A stretch of 64,000 bases of DNA from Sphingomonas sp. Root720 (GCF_001428605.1 NZ_LMID01000011.1:820704-884703); one strand, 5' to 3'. Positions 8,273-17,122 are shown, counted from the first letter of the stretch. The notes: generated by a model from the sequence alone, not told the origin. Program-made: numbers and translations.

Positions 8273-10210
8273 TCAGCGCAGATGATAGTCGGCCGGGTCG
8301 GGCTCGTAGAGCATCTCGTGGATGTCGGCGACCGGCCAGGGAGAGTTGACCACCGAGCGGCCGCTGTCGGTGAGATAGTAGAAGCCCTTGCCATAGCTTT
8401 CCCACAGCAGCTTCTTGTTCTGCGCGTCGAGCCGCTGGTTGAAGTCGCGGAAGGCGTCCTGCGTCACCTCGATCGATGTCGAGCCGCTCTCGATCACCCG
8501 GACGATCGCCTTCAGCGCATAGCGGGTCCACATCTCGGCCATGCTGTAGAAGGAACCGGCGCGACCCTGCGCGCTCGGCCCGAAGAACATGAAGAAATTG
8601 GGGAAGCCCGGCATGTCGATGCCGAGATGCGCGCGCGGCCCGTCATGGCCCCACAGGTCGTCGAGCGTCGTGCCGTCGCGGCCGACATAATGCGCCGGCC
8701 ACAGATAGCGGGTGGTGGCGAAGCCCGCCGCGCAGACGATGACGTCGCACGGATGGACGGTGCCGTCCTTCGTGACGATCGCATCCCTGCGGACATGGTC
8801 GATCGGCGTGGTGACGAGATCGACATTCGGCTTCAGCAGCGCGTCGTACCAGCCATTGTCGACGGTGGGGCGCCGCGCCATCGGTGGATAATCGGGGATC
8901 ATCTTCTCGACCAGGTCGGGCCGTTCCTTCAGACGCTCGCGGACGAAGCCGACGGCATTCTCGCGAAGCTGATCGTTGCGCTGGTTGATGATGCCGCCCT
9001 TGGCCTGCCATTCAGGGTCGAACTCCTGCAGCTTTTCGAGCTGGGCGTTCAGGAAGTGCATGCCGTAGCTGTACCAGTGCCAGTAGAGCGGCACATGGTC
9101 GAACAGCCATTGCATGTCGGCCGGCACCGCGTCGCGATAGCCTTCCATCGGCAGGACATAATTGGCGGTGCGCTGGAACACCGTCACATGATCGGCATGG
9201 CGGGCGATATAGGGCATCACCTGCGCGCCGCTGGCGCCGGTGCCGATCTGGGCGACCCGCTTACCGTCGAGCGGGCCGACATCCTGCCAGTCGGTGGTGT
9301 GGCGCATCAGCCCCTCGAAACCCTCGATGCCGGGGATGTCGGGCAGCTTGGGGGTGCTGAACAGGCCGCTCGCGCTGATGATGAAGCGGGCCTTGATCCG
9401 CCGCGCCTCCTGTCCGTGCGTGCGGATCTCGACCGACCACATCGCCTCGTCCCCGATCCATGTCGCGGACAGCAGGTCGGTGTTGAGCAGCAGCTTGTCG
9501 CGCACGCCGTATTTGTCGGCGCAGTGGTTGAGATAGGCGCGGGTCTCCGGCCCCGATGCGAAGAACTCGCTCCAGGGATAACGCTTCTCGAACTTGTACT
9601 GGTAGATCATGCTCGTCGAATCGACGCGCGCTTCCGGGTAATTGTTGAGGTTCCAGGTGCCGCCGACATCGTCTTGCCGCTCGATCACCTGATAGGGGAT
9701 GCCGAGCTGTTCGAGGTGGATCGCGGCGGAAAGCCCGCTGACGCCGGCGCCGACCACCAGCACCGGATAATCGGCGAGGATCTCGGCGGACGGCTTGTCC
9801 GTCCAGTGGACGCCGCGCGGGAAGGGATCGAAGGCGGCTTCCTCCGCGCCGAAGCGGAAATCGGCGTCGGACAGCGGGCCGTGGCCGAACAATTCCATCG
9901 TCTCGCGAATATGGGCGCGGTCGAGGCGCCCCGCGTCGACCGGTTCGTCCCAATGCGCCATCAGCCAGTCGAAGGCGCGGTCGCGCACGTCCTGGTGAAA
10001 GCTCTCGGGCAGGGTGTAGGTGAACAGAGCCCCCGCCCACAGCGCGGTCTCCTGCGCCGTCATCGCCGCGAGCGACGGATCGCCGCTGAGATGGTAGAGG
10101 GTCAGGCGAAGGATGTTCGGATCGGCGAGCGCCAGCGCGGCGCGCAGGCGATCCGGATCGGGGCGTGCGGCTGTGTCGTCGGCGATCGCGGACGGACGGG
10201 CGGCATTCAT
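8273..10210 (-). CDS. Flavin Baeyer-Villiger monooxygenase, 4-hydroxyacetophenone monooxygenase (HAPMO) type
   Basis: 645 residues. The dinucleotide motif GAGVSG is at residues 154-159, preceded by a long N-terminal helical extension; this extension and length match HAPMO-type enzymes rather than shorter cyclohexanone monooxygenases. The Baeyer-Villiger fingerprint FxGxxxHxxxW is present as FEGLMRHTTDW, followed by the second Rossmann motif QIGTGASGAQ. Such enzymes use FAD, NADPH and O2 to convert a ketone into an ester. ATG 10210 has AAGGAGG six bases upstream; ATG 10216 would lie on the SD. It is divergent from a P450 and an alpha/beta hydrolase that could cleave the ester formed. Confidence 0.9.
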   Translation of the reverse strand: MNAARPSAIADDTAARPDPDRLRAALALADPNILRLTLYHLSGDPSLAAMTAQETALWAGALFTYTLPESFHQDVRDRAFDWLMAHWDEPVDAGRLDRAHIRETMELFGHGPLSDADFRFGAEEAAFDPFPRGVHWTDKPSAEILADYPVLVVGAGVSGLSAAIHLEQLGIPYQVIERQDDVGGTWNLNNYPEARVDSTSMIYQYKFEKRYPWSEFFASGPETRAYLNHCADKYGVRDKLLLNTDLLSATWIGDEAMWSVEIRTHGQEARRIKARFIISASGLFSTPKLPDIPGIEGFEGLMRHTTDWQDVGPLDGKRVAQIGTGASGAQVMPYIARHADHVTVFQRTANYVLPMEGYRDAVPADMQWLFDHVPLYWHWYSYGMHFLNAQLEKLQEFDPEWQAKGGIINQRNDQLRENAVGFVRERLKERPDLVEKMIPDYPPMARRPTVDNGWYDALLKPNVDLVTTPIDHVRRDAIVTKDGTVHPCDVIVCAAGFATTRYLWPAHYVGRDGTTLDDLWGHDGPRAHLGIDMPGFPNFFMFFGPSAQGRAGSFYSMAEMWTRYALKAIVRVIESGSTSIEVTQDAFRDFNQRLDAQNKKLLWESYGKGFYYLTDSGRSVVNSPWPVADIHEMLYEPDPADYHLR

Positions 10211-10275
10211 CGACATCCTCCTTGTTGGGCCGTGCGATTCCCATCTATCGATCCAGGGCGGCCCTTTGTTGCGAA

Positions 10276-10284
10276 ATGTATGCA
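10276..10284. promoter_or_regulatory. Putative GntR operator (site 2, ATGTATGCA)
   Basis: ATGTATGCA, the reverse complement of the TGCATACAT seen at site 1, lies 66 bp before the Baeyer-Villiger monooxygenase start on the minus strand. Its partner site on the P450 side is at 10381-10390. Confidence 0.5.
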
Positions 10285-10332
10285 GAATGGTTGGCCGAGG
10301 CAAGGTTTTTTCCCGTCACGGCACTTAGAAAG

Positions 10333-10347
10333 TCCGATTTTATCGGA
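10333..10347. promoter_or_regulatory. Inverted repeat TCCGATTTTATCGGA
   Basis: Perfect 6-bp arms with a TTT spacer, located between the two TTGCATACA-type sites of the monooxygenase/P450 intergenic region. It may bind a second regulator or be chance; no other copy was noticed. Confidence 0.3.
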
Positions 10348-10380
10348 AATTGCTAGTTGATGTGGCGCCTTGGTTTTAGG

Positions 10381-10390
10381 TTGCATACAT
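10381..10390. promoter_or_regulatory. Putative GntR operator TTGCATACAT (site 3)
   Basis: TTGCATACAT is identical over ten bases to site 1 at 4168 and lies about 115 bp before the P450 start codon, immediately followed by an AT-rich TAATAT stretch that could be a -10 element. Confidence 0.55.
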
Positions 10391-10505
10391 AATATTCGCG
10401 TGATAGCCCTCGGAAAGACAAGGAGATGGCTGAGGGATCGTGGCGCCCGTCCGATCCCGATCGATGCCCGCAGCATCGCCATCGATGGGAAAGAGGATGA
10501 AGGCG

Positions 10506-11705
10506 ATGGATGCCACCCTGTCGAGCAGCGCTCCCGTGCTGGATATCGACCAGTTCACGATCGAGAATATCCTCGATCCCTATCCGTTGCACGAGACCAT
10601 CCGCGAGCATGCGCCGGTATCCTATGTCGAGAAATATGCGACCTATGTGACCGGCCGCTATGACGAGGTGAAAGCGGTCCTCAACGACTGGGAGACCTTC
10701 ACCTCGACCTATGGCGCCGGGCTGGCCGATATCCGCAAGCCAGACAACTGGCGGCAGCCGGGGCCCGTGGTCGAGTCCGATCCGCCCGACCATACCGGCA
10801 TCCGCAAGGTCCTGACCAACATCATCTCGCCCCGCGTGATCCGCGGCTGGCAGGAGGATTTCGCTACCTATGCCGCGACCCAGGCCGACCGGGTGGTGGA
10901 GATGGGCGAGATCAACGGCGCGAAGGACATCGCCGAGGATTTCGTGATGACGGTATTCCCTGCGTCGCTGGGGCTGCAGTCGCACCCGCACAACATGGTG
11001 ATCGTCGGCGACTTCAACTTCAACGCGCTGGGCCCGCGCAACGCGCTGTTCGAGGAATCGAACCGCAAGCTCGCCGGGATCATGGACTGGTATGAGGAAA
11101 CGCAGGGCCGCGAGCTGATCCAGCCGGGCAGCTTCAGCGACCAGGTCTATGCCGCCGAGGATGCGGGTCTGGTCGAGAAGGGCGTCGCCAAGGGCATGGT
11201 CCGCACCATGTTGCGCGGCGGCATGGACACGACGATCAGCGGGATCGGCAGCTCGCTGCTGCTGATGGCGCGGCATCCGGAGATCTGGGCGAGCCTGCGC
11301 GAGAACCGCGGCCGGCTGAAGATGGTGTTCGAGGAGACGATCCGCCTGGAGGCACCGATCCAGTCCTATTTCCGGACGACCACCCGCGCCACCGAACTGG
11401 GCGGCATCGCGCTGGAGCCCGAGACGAAGATCCAGATCTTCATCGGCGCCGCCAACCGCGACCCGCGCAAATGGGACGATCCCGACCGCTACGACATCAA
11501 CCGCACGATGGCCGGACACCTGGCCTTCGGCGCGGGCATCCATGTCTGCATCGGCCAGCTGATCGCGCGCATGGAGGCCGAGGCCGTGCTCGGCGCGCTG
11601 CTCGACCGGGTCGAGCGGATCGAGCTGACCGGTGAGCCGGTCTATCGCCCGCTCAACACGCTGCGCACCCTGGAAGCGCTGCCGCTGCGCCTCGTTCCGG
11701 CCTGA
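10506..11705 (+). CDS. Cytochrome P450 monooxygenase (class I bacterial type)
   Basis: 399 residues. The I-helix oxygen-binding segment GGMDTTISG, the ExxR motif EETIRLEAP, and the haem-thiolate loop HLAFGAGIHVCIG with the cysteine at residue 348 are all present. The general look recalls CYP199/CYP203-like P450s that hydroxylate or O-demethylate substituted aromatic acids, but this is only resemblance. ATG 10506 (MDATLS) follows AGAGG; ATG 10497 is a possible alternative. No ferredoxin or ferredoxin reductase lies nearby, so electron supply must come from elsewhere. It is followed by an alpha/beta hydrolase after 28 bp. Confidence 0.92.
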   Translation: MDATLSSSAPVLDIDQFTIENILDPYPLHETIREHAPVSYVEKYATYVTGRYDEVKAVLNDWETFTSTYGAGLADIRKPDNWRQPGPVVESDPPDHTGIRKVLTNIISPRVIRGWQEDFATYAATQADRVVEMGEINGAKDIAEDFVMTVFPASLGLQSHPHNMVIVGDFNFNALGPRNALFEESNRKLAGIMDWYEETQGRELIQPGSFSDQVYAAEDAGLVEKGVAKGMVRTMLRGGMDTTISGIGSSLLLMARHPEIWASLRENRGRLKMVFEETIRLEAPIQSYFRTTTRATELGGIALEPETKIQIFIGAANRDPRKWDDPDRYDINRTMAGHLAFGAGIHVCIGQLIARMEAEAVLGALLDRVERIELTGEPVYRPLNTLRTLEALPLRLVPA

Positions 11706-11733
11706 CGACGACACGATAAAAGGGGAGGGAGCG

Positions 11734-12909
11734 ATGCCGGACACGGTAGCCACGGTCGTGACCGAATGGGTCCATGTCAGCTATGCCGAACCGACACCGA
11801 TGCGTGAGGTCTATGGCTATGCCGGCACGCAGGGGACGATCAACGTCGAGGGGATCCGGATGCTTCCGGGCAGTCGCCCGTCGAAGACCTTGCTGATCTT
11901 CATGCATCCGGCGTCGACCCTGCAACTGCTGCCCGTGCCGCGCGCGATGGCGGCGGCGGGGCTACATGTGCTGTGCGCCGGCAGCCGCTATGCGCGCAAC
12001 GACACGCCGCTGATCATGGAGAAGCTGCTGCTCGATTATGGCGCCTATGTCGGCCATGCGCGCGAGGTCTGGGGCTATGAGAAGATCATCGTCTGCGGCT
12101 GGTCGGGCGGCGGATCGCTCAGTGCCTTCTACCAGGCGCAGGCAGAGAGGCGGACCGTGACGCACACCGCCGCCGGCGATCCCATCGACCTGGGCGATCT
12201 CATCCCCGGCGATGCCTTCATCTGGCAGGCGGCGCATCTGTCGCGCGCCGATGTCCTCGCCGACTTCATCGATCCGTCGGTGCTCGATGAGAATGATCCG
12301 ACGATCCGCGATCCCGAGCTCGACCTCTACGATCCGCGCAATCCGCACCAGCCGCCCTATGACCAGGCTTATCTCGACCGTTTCCGCGCGGCGCAGCTTG
12401 CCCGTGTCCGGCGGCGCACAGCGCTGGTCAAGGAACTGCTCCACGATATCCGCAGCGGTCGCACGGGCGAGAATGAGCGGGGGCTGCTGACCCATCGCAC
12501 CCTGGCCGATCCGCGCTGGCTAGATCCGACGATCGATCCCAACGACCGCCGGCCCGGTTGGTGCTTCCTGGGCGAGCCCAAGGCTTCGAACAGCTCGCCG
12601 GCCGGTGTCGCGCGCTTCTCGACCCTGCGCGCCTGGCTGTCGCAATGGTCGATCGACGACAGCCAGGCGCGCGCGCTCGACAATGCCCCGTCGATCACGG
12701 TGCCGCTGCTGGCGATCGAGAACAGCGCCGACGACGCGGTGCCGCAGCCCCACACGCGACTGTTCCTCGATGCGGCAGGCAGCGCCGACAAGCGGATGGA
12801 GACGATCGCGGGTGCCGATCATTATTATGCCGGCCAGCCCGAGGAGCTTGATCAGGCGGTACGGATCATCATCGACTGGTTGCGCGAGCGGAAGCTACTG
12901 GAGGATTGA
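11734..12909 (+). CDS. Alpha/beta hydrolase, ~390-residue GxSGGG type
   Basis: 391 residues from ATG 11734 with SD GGGGAGGGA. The nucleophile elbow is GWSGGGS in the segment GYEKIIVCGWSGGGSLSAF; a C-terminal AIENSADDAVPQPHTRLF and GADHYYAG supply the likely acid and histidine. The same architecture, including a central YDPRNPHQPPYDQAYLDRFRAAQ segment, recurs in the hydrolase at 34814, so the two are paralogues in two different catabolic operons. It could cleave an ester made by the neighbouring Baeyer-Villiger enzyme or a ring-fission product; the sequence does not decide. Confidence 0.85.
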   Translation: MPDTVATVVTEWVHVSYAEPTPMREVYGYAGTQGTINVEGIRMLPGSRPSKTLLIFMHPASTLQLLPVPRAMAAAGLHVLCAGSRYARNDTPLIMEKLLLDYGAYVGHAREVWGYEKIIVCGWSGGGSLSAFYQAQAERRTVTHTAAGDPIDLGDLIPGDAFIWQAAHLSRADVLADFIDPSVLDENDPTIRDPELDLYDPRNPHQPPYDQAYLDRFRAAQLARVRRRTALVKELLHDIRSGRTGENERGLLTHRTLADPRWLDPTIDPNDRRPGWCFLGEPKASNSSPAGVARFSTLRAWLSQWSIDDSQARALDNAPSITVPLLAIENSADDAVPQPHTRLFLDAAGSADKRMETIAGADHYYAGQPEELDQAVRIIIDWLRERKLLED

Positions 12910-12922
12910 GGCTTTCGGCCCA

Positions 12923-13585
12923 TCACTCTGCTTGCGCGCGGGGGAGGTAGGTCGCGCGGTCAAGCCCTTCCCAATTGCCGCGATCGCCGAAGCGGGCGCC
13001 GTCGCCGAGCAGTGCTTCGGCCAGCGCGGCGGGCATCGCGGCCTGCCGGATCGCATCATAGCCGGCGACACGCGCCGCAGCGTCGGGCCAGCTCAGGAAG
13101 ACCGTGGCCATCGGCAGCGGACCGAACAGCAGGTTGCTCGCGCTGACGGCGGAGGCGCCGGCGTCGCGGAAGCGCGGGAAGATCTCGGCCTCGCACAGCG
13201 CCATGAACGCGGCACCGAAGCCGATACGCGGCTGGACGAGCCAGAGCGCTTCGCACCCGCCATCGGATGTGAAGCCCGGCACATGGCCGGGCCATGGCGC
13301 GATCATCGTCAGGGTGGTGCGGGTGACGATCTCGGGCGTGCCTTCCGCCCGCCGGGCCGCGGCGAACAGCGGAGCGAAGCTGGTCCAGGCTGCTAGGCGC
13401 CGCTCGAAGCTCGGCCAATCGATCATCCAGGTCAGGGTCGAGCTCTCGTCCCGGTTTTCCCAGATCGCGCGCGGGGCGGGGATGCCATGCTCGCGGAACA
13501 TCGGGAACAGCATCTCGTGCATGCGGACGTGCATCGCGTCCATATGACCCGGCTCGATCGCGTAGCGGCGCAATTCGGTCAGCAT
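12923..13585 (-). CDS. NIPSNAP-family protein, tandem ferredoxin-like domains
   Basis: 220 residues. The N-terminal half (MLTELRRYAIEPGHMDA ... MIDWPSFERRLAAW) is a NIPSNAP/dabb-type alpha-beta barrel half, and the C-terminal half (CEALWLVQPRIGFGAAFMALCEAEIFPRF) looks like a second copy. Proteins of this kind often accompany oxygenase and P450 operons and are thought to be small-molecule-handling or accessory proteins; no reaction is established. It is 7 bp downstream of the SnoaL-like gene and probably cotranscribed. A similar gene lies at 16503. Confidence 0.78.
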   Translation of the reverse strand: MLTELRRYAIEPGHMDAMHVRMHEMLFPMFREHGIPAPRAIWENRDESSTLTWMIDWPSFERRLAAWTSFAPLFAAARRAEGTPEIVTRTTLTMIAPWPGHVPGFTSDGGCEALWLVQPRIGFGAAFMALCEAEIFPRFRDAGASAVSASNLLFGPLPMATVFLSWPDAAARVAGYDAIRQAAMPAALAEALLGDGARFGDRGNWEGLDRATYLPRAQAE

Positions 13586-13592
13586 GACGTCC

Positions 13593-14078
13593 TCAGGCCG
13601 CGGCGCGGTCGCTCACCCGCTGCCGGGCGACGGCGGGGAGATGGGCGCCTTCCTGGTGGAGCATGTCGGCGCGCTGATAGGTGATCCGCCAGCCCTGTTC
13701 GGTGCGAGCCAGCCGGTGATGATAGGTGCCGTGAACCAGCCACACTTCCCCATCGAGCGTGTGGATCGCCCGCACCTGCGCGCGCGACACAGCCTCGTCG
13801 CCGTTGACCCTGATCTCGAAATTGGTCGTCTGGTGCTGGCGCTTGTCGAAGCCGGGGAGGAAGGCGGCGAGATTCTTGCGGTGATCCTCGACCGGGATAT
13901 TGGCGCTTTCCGGACCCGATACCGCGCTATAGTCGATGACCGCGCCGGGCTTGTAGAGCGCGAGTGCGGCCTCGGGCTCGTCGAGGTCGGAGTGCAGGGT
14001 GACCGCGCAGATGACATCCTGGATTTCGATCCGGTCCTTAAGTGCGCGCAGGGGGCTGGGCAGATTGTCTTCGCTCAC
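13593..14078 (-). CDS. SnoaL-like / NTF2-fold protein
   Basis: 161 residues with an NTF2-like pattern: LKDRIEIQDVICAVTLHSDLDEPEAALALY at the start, central FEIRVNGDEAVSRAQVRAIH and HGTYHHRLARTEQGWRITYQRADM at the end. SnoaL_4-type proteins act as cyclases, isomerases, dehydratases or oxygenase beta-like subunits; no catalytic assignment is possible here. First gene of a minus-strand pair with the NIPSNAP gene, divergent from the ring-cleavage dioxygenase, with a TTGCATACA motif 50 bp before its start. Confidence 0.78.
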   Translation of the reverse strand: MSEDNLPSPLRALKDRIEIQDVICAVTLHSDLDEPEAALALYKPGAVIDYSAVSGPESANIPVEDHRKNLAAFLPGFDKRQHQTTNFEIRVNGDEAVSRAQVRAIHTLDGEVWLVHGTYHHRLARTEQGWRITYQRADMLHQEGAHLPAVARQRVSDRAAA

Positions 14079-14127
14079 AAGTCACCTCTCCATGCAGCCG
14101 TAATCGGCCGATCCTTACGGAAATTAA

Positions 14128-14137
14128 TTGCATACAG
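14128..14137. promoter_or_regulatory. Putative GntR operator TTGCATACAG (site 4)
   Basis: TTGCATACAG lies 50 bp upstream of the SnoaL-like gene, sharing nine of ten bases with sites 1 and 3. Confidence 0.5.
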
Positions 14138-14274
14138 CTATTGCGCGGTCAATCGCCGGAGGCGCTACGGATCGTCGCTGAAAGCAAGAGTTAAACGCCT
14201 AAGTCACCGAAAATCTTAATTTTTGCGTGAGGCCGCGGCTTTGAAAATTACGATGATAGAAGTAAATGATTATA

Positions 14275-14284
14275 TTGTGTGCAA
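14275..14284. promoter_or_regulatory. Putative GntR operator variant TTGTGTGCAA (site 5)
   Basis: TTGTGTGCAA, whose reverse complement TTGCACACAA differs at one core base from TTGCATACA, lies upstream of the ring-cleavage dioxygenase on the plus-strand side of the divergent region. Weaker than the other sites. Confidence 0.3.
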
Positions 14285-14377
14285 TATGTGAAGTGTGTAA
14301 CCTGCATGCCAACGACAAGAAGCGGGCCGCCGGACATGGCGCATGTCGAAGGGCCGGCTCTGATATGGAAGGGTGCC

Positions 14378-15709
14378 GTGGGTCTCGAAAATGCCACTCC
14401 CGCGCTGGCCGCGACGAAGGCTGGGCTGAGCTATCAGCTGGGCTTCGCGAACGAGTTCGCGACCGAAGCCTTGCCCGGTGCCTTGCCGGAAGGGCAGAAC
14501 AGTCCGCAGCGCCCGGCCTATGGCCTGGTCAGCGAACTGGTGTCGGGCACGGCCTTCTCGGCCCCGCGCGCGCTCAACCGGCGCAGCTATCTGTTCCGCA
14601 TCCGACCATCGACGATCGCGGGGGCTTTCCAGTCGATCGAGCATCCGACCTTCCTGACCCCGCCGATCGCGCCCGATCCCTATCCGGGGGCGCTGCGCTG
14701 GGGGCCGGCAGGCATGACGGCGCCATCGGGCGATTTCTTCGACGGCCTGTTCACCTTCTGCGCCAATGGCTCGCCGCGGCTGCAGCACGGCATGGCCTTC
14801 CACCTCTATCGCGCCGGCCGTTCGATGGAGCAGCGAGTCTTCTCCAACGCCGATGCCGAGATGCTGATCCTGCCGCAGGAGGGGGCGATCCGCCTCGTCA
14901 CCGAAGCCGGCATCATCGATCTTGCGCCGGGCGAGGTCGGCATCGTTCCCCGGGGCATGAAGCTCCGGGTCGACCTGCCGTGCGGGCCTGCGCGGGGCTT
15001 CGTCTGCGAGAATTTCGGCCTGCCCTTCGTGTTGCCAGACCTGGGTCTGATCGGCTCGCACGGCTTGGCCAATGCGGTCGACTTCCAGGTTCCGGTCGCG
15101 GCCTATGAGGAGGGCGACGGCCCGGTCGAGCTGATCCACAAGCTGTGCGGGACGTTCTGGACCGCGGAGCTCGATCATTCGCCGTTCGATGTCGTTGCGT
15201 GGCGCGGCAACTGGGCGCCGGTCAAATATGACATGACGCGCTTCATGGTGATGGGCACGGTCGGCGTCGATCATCCCGATCCGTCGATCTACTGCGCGCT
15301 GACCTCGCCGTCGCACCAGGTGACCGGCGGCAATGTGGACTTCATGATCCTGCCGCCGCGCTGGGTGGTGGCCGAACATACCTTCCGGCCGCCTGGCTAT
15401 CATCGCAATTCGGTGGCCGAGATCCTCGGTCTGATCGAGGGTTCGAACGAATCCCGCGCGGGCGGCTTTCCGCCGGGGTCGATCAGCCTGCACAATCCCT
15501 GGACCGCGCATGGTCCGGACGTCGGTACGCTCGAGGCCGCTCGGGTGGCGCCGTTCGTCCCGCAGAAGATCGATGAAGCCCTGATTTTCATGCTTGAAAC
15601 CCGCTACCCCCTCGACGTCGCTGCGCAGGCGATGGATGCGGACTTCCGCATCGCAAATTGCGAAAAGGCGTGGGGCGGTTTCACCAAGCGCTTCCCCAGC
15701 GAGGCATGA
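14378..15709 (+). CDS. Homogentisate 1,2-dioxygenase-like ring-cleavage dioxygenase
   Basis: The core begins YQLGFANEFATEALPGALPEGQNSP and continues with HPDPSIYCALTSPS and FDVVAWRGNWAPVKYDM, clearly the homogentisate dioxygenase family. With a GTG start at 14378 the iron ligands are H342, E348 and H378 (YHRNSVAEILGL ... TAHGPD), the same spacing as H335/E341/H371 of the human enzyme. GTG 14378 is preceded by GGAAGGG; ATG 14336, ATG 14306 and GTG 14279 are in-frame alternatives without a good SD. Sequence outside the ligands is divergent, and no maleylacetoacetate isomerase or FAH gene follows, so the ring substrate may be a hydroquinone-like relative of homogentisate (inference). Confidence 0.85.
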   Translation: MGLENATPALAATKAGLSYQLGFANEFATEALPGALPEGQNSPQRPAYGLVSELVSGTAFSAPRALNRRSYLFRIRPSTIAGAFQSIEHPTFLTPPIAPDPYPGALRWGPAGMTAPSGDFFDGLFTFCANGSPRLQHGMAFHLYRAGRSMEQRVFSNADAEMLILPQEGAIRLVTEAGIIDLAPGEVGIVPRGMKLRVDLPCGPARGFVCENFGLPFVLPDLGLIGSHGLANAVDFQVPVAAYEEGDGPVELIHKLCGTFWTAELDHSPFDVVAWRGNWAPVKYDMTRFMVMGTVGVDHPDPSIYCALTSPSHQVTGGNVDFMILPPRWVVAEHTFRPPGYHRNSVAEILGLIEGSNESRAGGFPPGSISLHNPWTAHGPDVGTLEAARVAPFVPQKIDEALIFMLETRYPLDVAAQAMDADFRIANCEKAWGGFTKRFPSEA

Positions 15710-15740
15710 TGCCACGGGCAGACAGGCAGGGATCGAGGAT

Positions 15741-16496
15741 ATGACGGATATTGCCCTGATCGTGGGCGGCGGCAGCGGGATCGGCGCGGCCAGTGCGCAG
15801 GCGCTGGCGGCAGACGGCTGCCAGGTCGCGGTCGCCGATCTGCGCGCAGCGGCGGCCTGCGAGGTCGCCGATTCCCTGCCCGGCGGCCATGGCCGAGGCT
15901 ATGCCGCCGACGCGTCGGACGAGGGCAGCCTCGTCGCGCTGTTCGACGCGGTCGAACGCGACATGGGGGACATCCGCGTCGTCGTCGTGGCGGCCGGAAC
16001 CCCGGGCTATATCGACGGCGTCCGGCCGACCATCCGCACCATGCCCGTCGACGCCTGGGATGCGGTGATGGCGCTCAACGCGCGCGGGCCGATGATCTGC
16101 ATCCGCGAGATGCTCCGCCGTCGCGAGGCCCGGCCGGTGGCCGATGCCCGCATCGTGCTGATCGGATCGATGGCGGCGCAGGCGCTGGCGATCAACAGCC
16201 CGGCTTCCTACGTCGCCTCGAAGGGCGCGATGATGGCGCTGGCCCGCGTCGCGGCGGGAGAAGCGGCGCCGCTGGGCGTCAGCGTCAATGTCGTGGCGCC
16301 GGGGGCGGTCGATACGCCGATGCTGCGCGGGGTCATGCCCAAGGAACGCGACGAGGCCTATTTCGGCGCGACCATCGCCGGCCGCGCCGGTTCCGCCGAG
16401 GAGATCGCCGCGGCGGTCGCCTTCCTCGCATCGACCAAGTCGTCCTACATCAACGGGGCGTGCATCGATGTGAATGGCGGCCTCTTGATGCGCTGA
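15741..16496 (+). CDS. Short-chain dehydrogenase/reductase
   Basis: 251 residues. The glycine-rich cofactor motif IVGGGSGIGAASA is at the N-terminus, the catalytic region contains SMAAQALAINSPASYVASKGAMMAL (Ser, Tyr, Lys), and the C-terminus NGACIDVNGG is standard. ATG 15741 is preceded by GAGG; an upstream in-frame extension overlaps the dioxygenase and has no support. VVVVAAGTPG replaces the usual NNAG motif of classical SDRs, a modest oddity. Part of the plus-strand operon after the ring-cleavage enzyme; likely oxidises or reduces a hydroxy/keto intermediate. Confidence 0.88.
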   Translation: MTDIALIVGGGSGIGAASAQALAADGCQVAVADLRAAAACEVADSLPGGHGRGYAADASDEGSLVALFDAVERDMGDIRVVVVAAGTPGYIDGVRPTIRTMPVDAWDAVMALNARGPMICIREMLRRREARPVADARIVLIGSMAAQALAINSPASYVASKGAMMALARVAAGEAAPLGVSVNVVAPGAVDTPMLRGVMPKERDEAYFGATIAGRAGSAEEIAAAVAFLASTKSSYINGACIDVNGGLLMR

Positions 16497-16502
16497 CCGG
16501 AG

Positions 16503-17066
16503 ATGACGATCCACATCCTGACCAGCGACCTCGTCCCGGCGGAACAGCTCGGCGCCTATATCGGCCAGGACTGGTCGGCTGCGCCGAACATCCGCGCGGG
16601 CTGGTCGGTCGCCTTCGGGCCGGTGACGCGGGTCCTGTTCCTCCAGGAGCAGGATGGCTTGGAGCCGCCTGCCGCACCAATTGTGCCCTCCGCCTTCGTG
16701 ATCGAGCGGCGCGAGCGGCAATGGCTGCGGGCGCGCAGCCCCCTTCATCCGAGCCCGGCCGATTTCGGCGTGATCGAGCTGCGCACCTACAGCGCACGTA
16801 TGGGGCAGGGGGATCGCTTTCTCGACCTGATGCTCCGAATGCTGCCGGTGCGGCAGCGTCATTCGCCCAATGTCGGCGTCTGGTCGTCGCTGTCGGGGCG
16901 GTGCGAACAGGTGCTGCACATGTGGGGCTATCGCAGCCTCGACGAGCGCGCCGCCGTCCGCGCGCATCTGAAGGAGGATCAGGTGTGGGGCGGTTACACC
17001 GCCACCATCCTGCCGATGCTCGAGGAACTGCAATCGGTGATCCTGACGCCGCTGCCGAACTGCTGA
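16503..17066 (+). CDS. NIPSNAP-family protein
   Basis: 187 residues, starting 6 bp after the SDR stop. The C-terminal half FGVIELRTYSARMGQGDRFLDLMLRM ... LHMWGYRSLDERAAVRAHL is a recognisable NIPSNAP domain; the N-terminal half (MTIHILTSDLVPAEQLGAYI) looks like a divergent first copy. It parallels the 12923 gene on the other strand, so each arm of the divergent ring-cleavage locus carries one NIPSNAP protein, perhaps as two subunits of one accessory complex (inference). Confidence 0.75.
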   Translation: MTIHILTSDLVPAEQLGAYIGQDWSAAPNIRAGWSVAFGPVTRVLFLQEQDGLEPPAAPIVPSAFVIERRERQWLRARSPLHPSPADFGVIELRTYSARMGQGDRFLDLMLRMLPVRQRHSPNVGVWSSLSGRCEQVLHMWGYRSLDERAAVRAHLKEDQVWGGYTATILPMLEELQSVILTPLPNC

Positions 17067-17122
17067 TCGGACGAAGCGGCATTTACGAAACGGCGCGAAC
17101 GCCATGATGGAGAGGAAGCGAC

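Noticed and set aside
8282-10360. 692-residue open frame on the plus strand opposite the Baeyer-Villiger monooxygenase
   Set aside because: It mirrors the minus-strand gene codon for codon, has no recognisable domain and a composition dominated by Arg, Asp, Gly and Val; a GC-rich shadow frame.
14270-15715. 481-residue minus-strand frame opposite the homogentisate-dioxygenase-like gene
   Set aside because: No domain; the plus-strand product has conserved iron ligands and family motifs.
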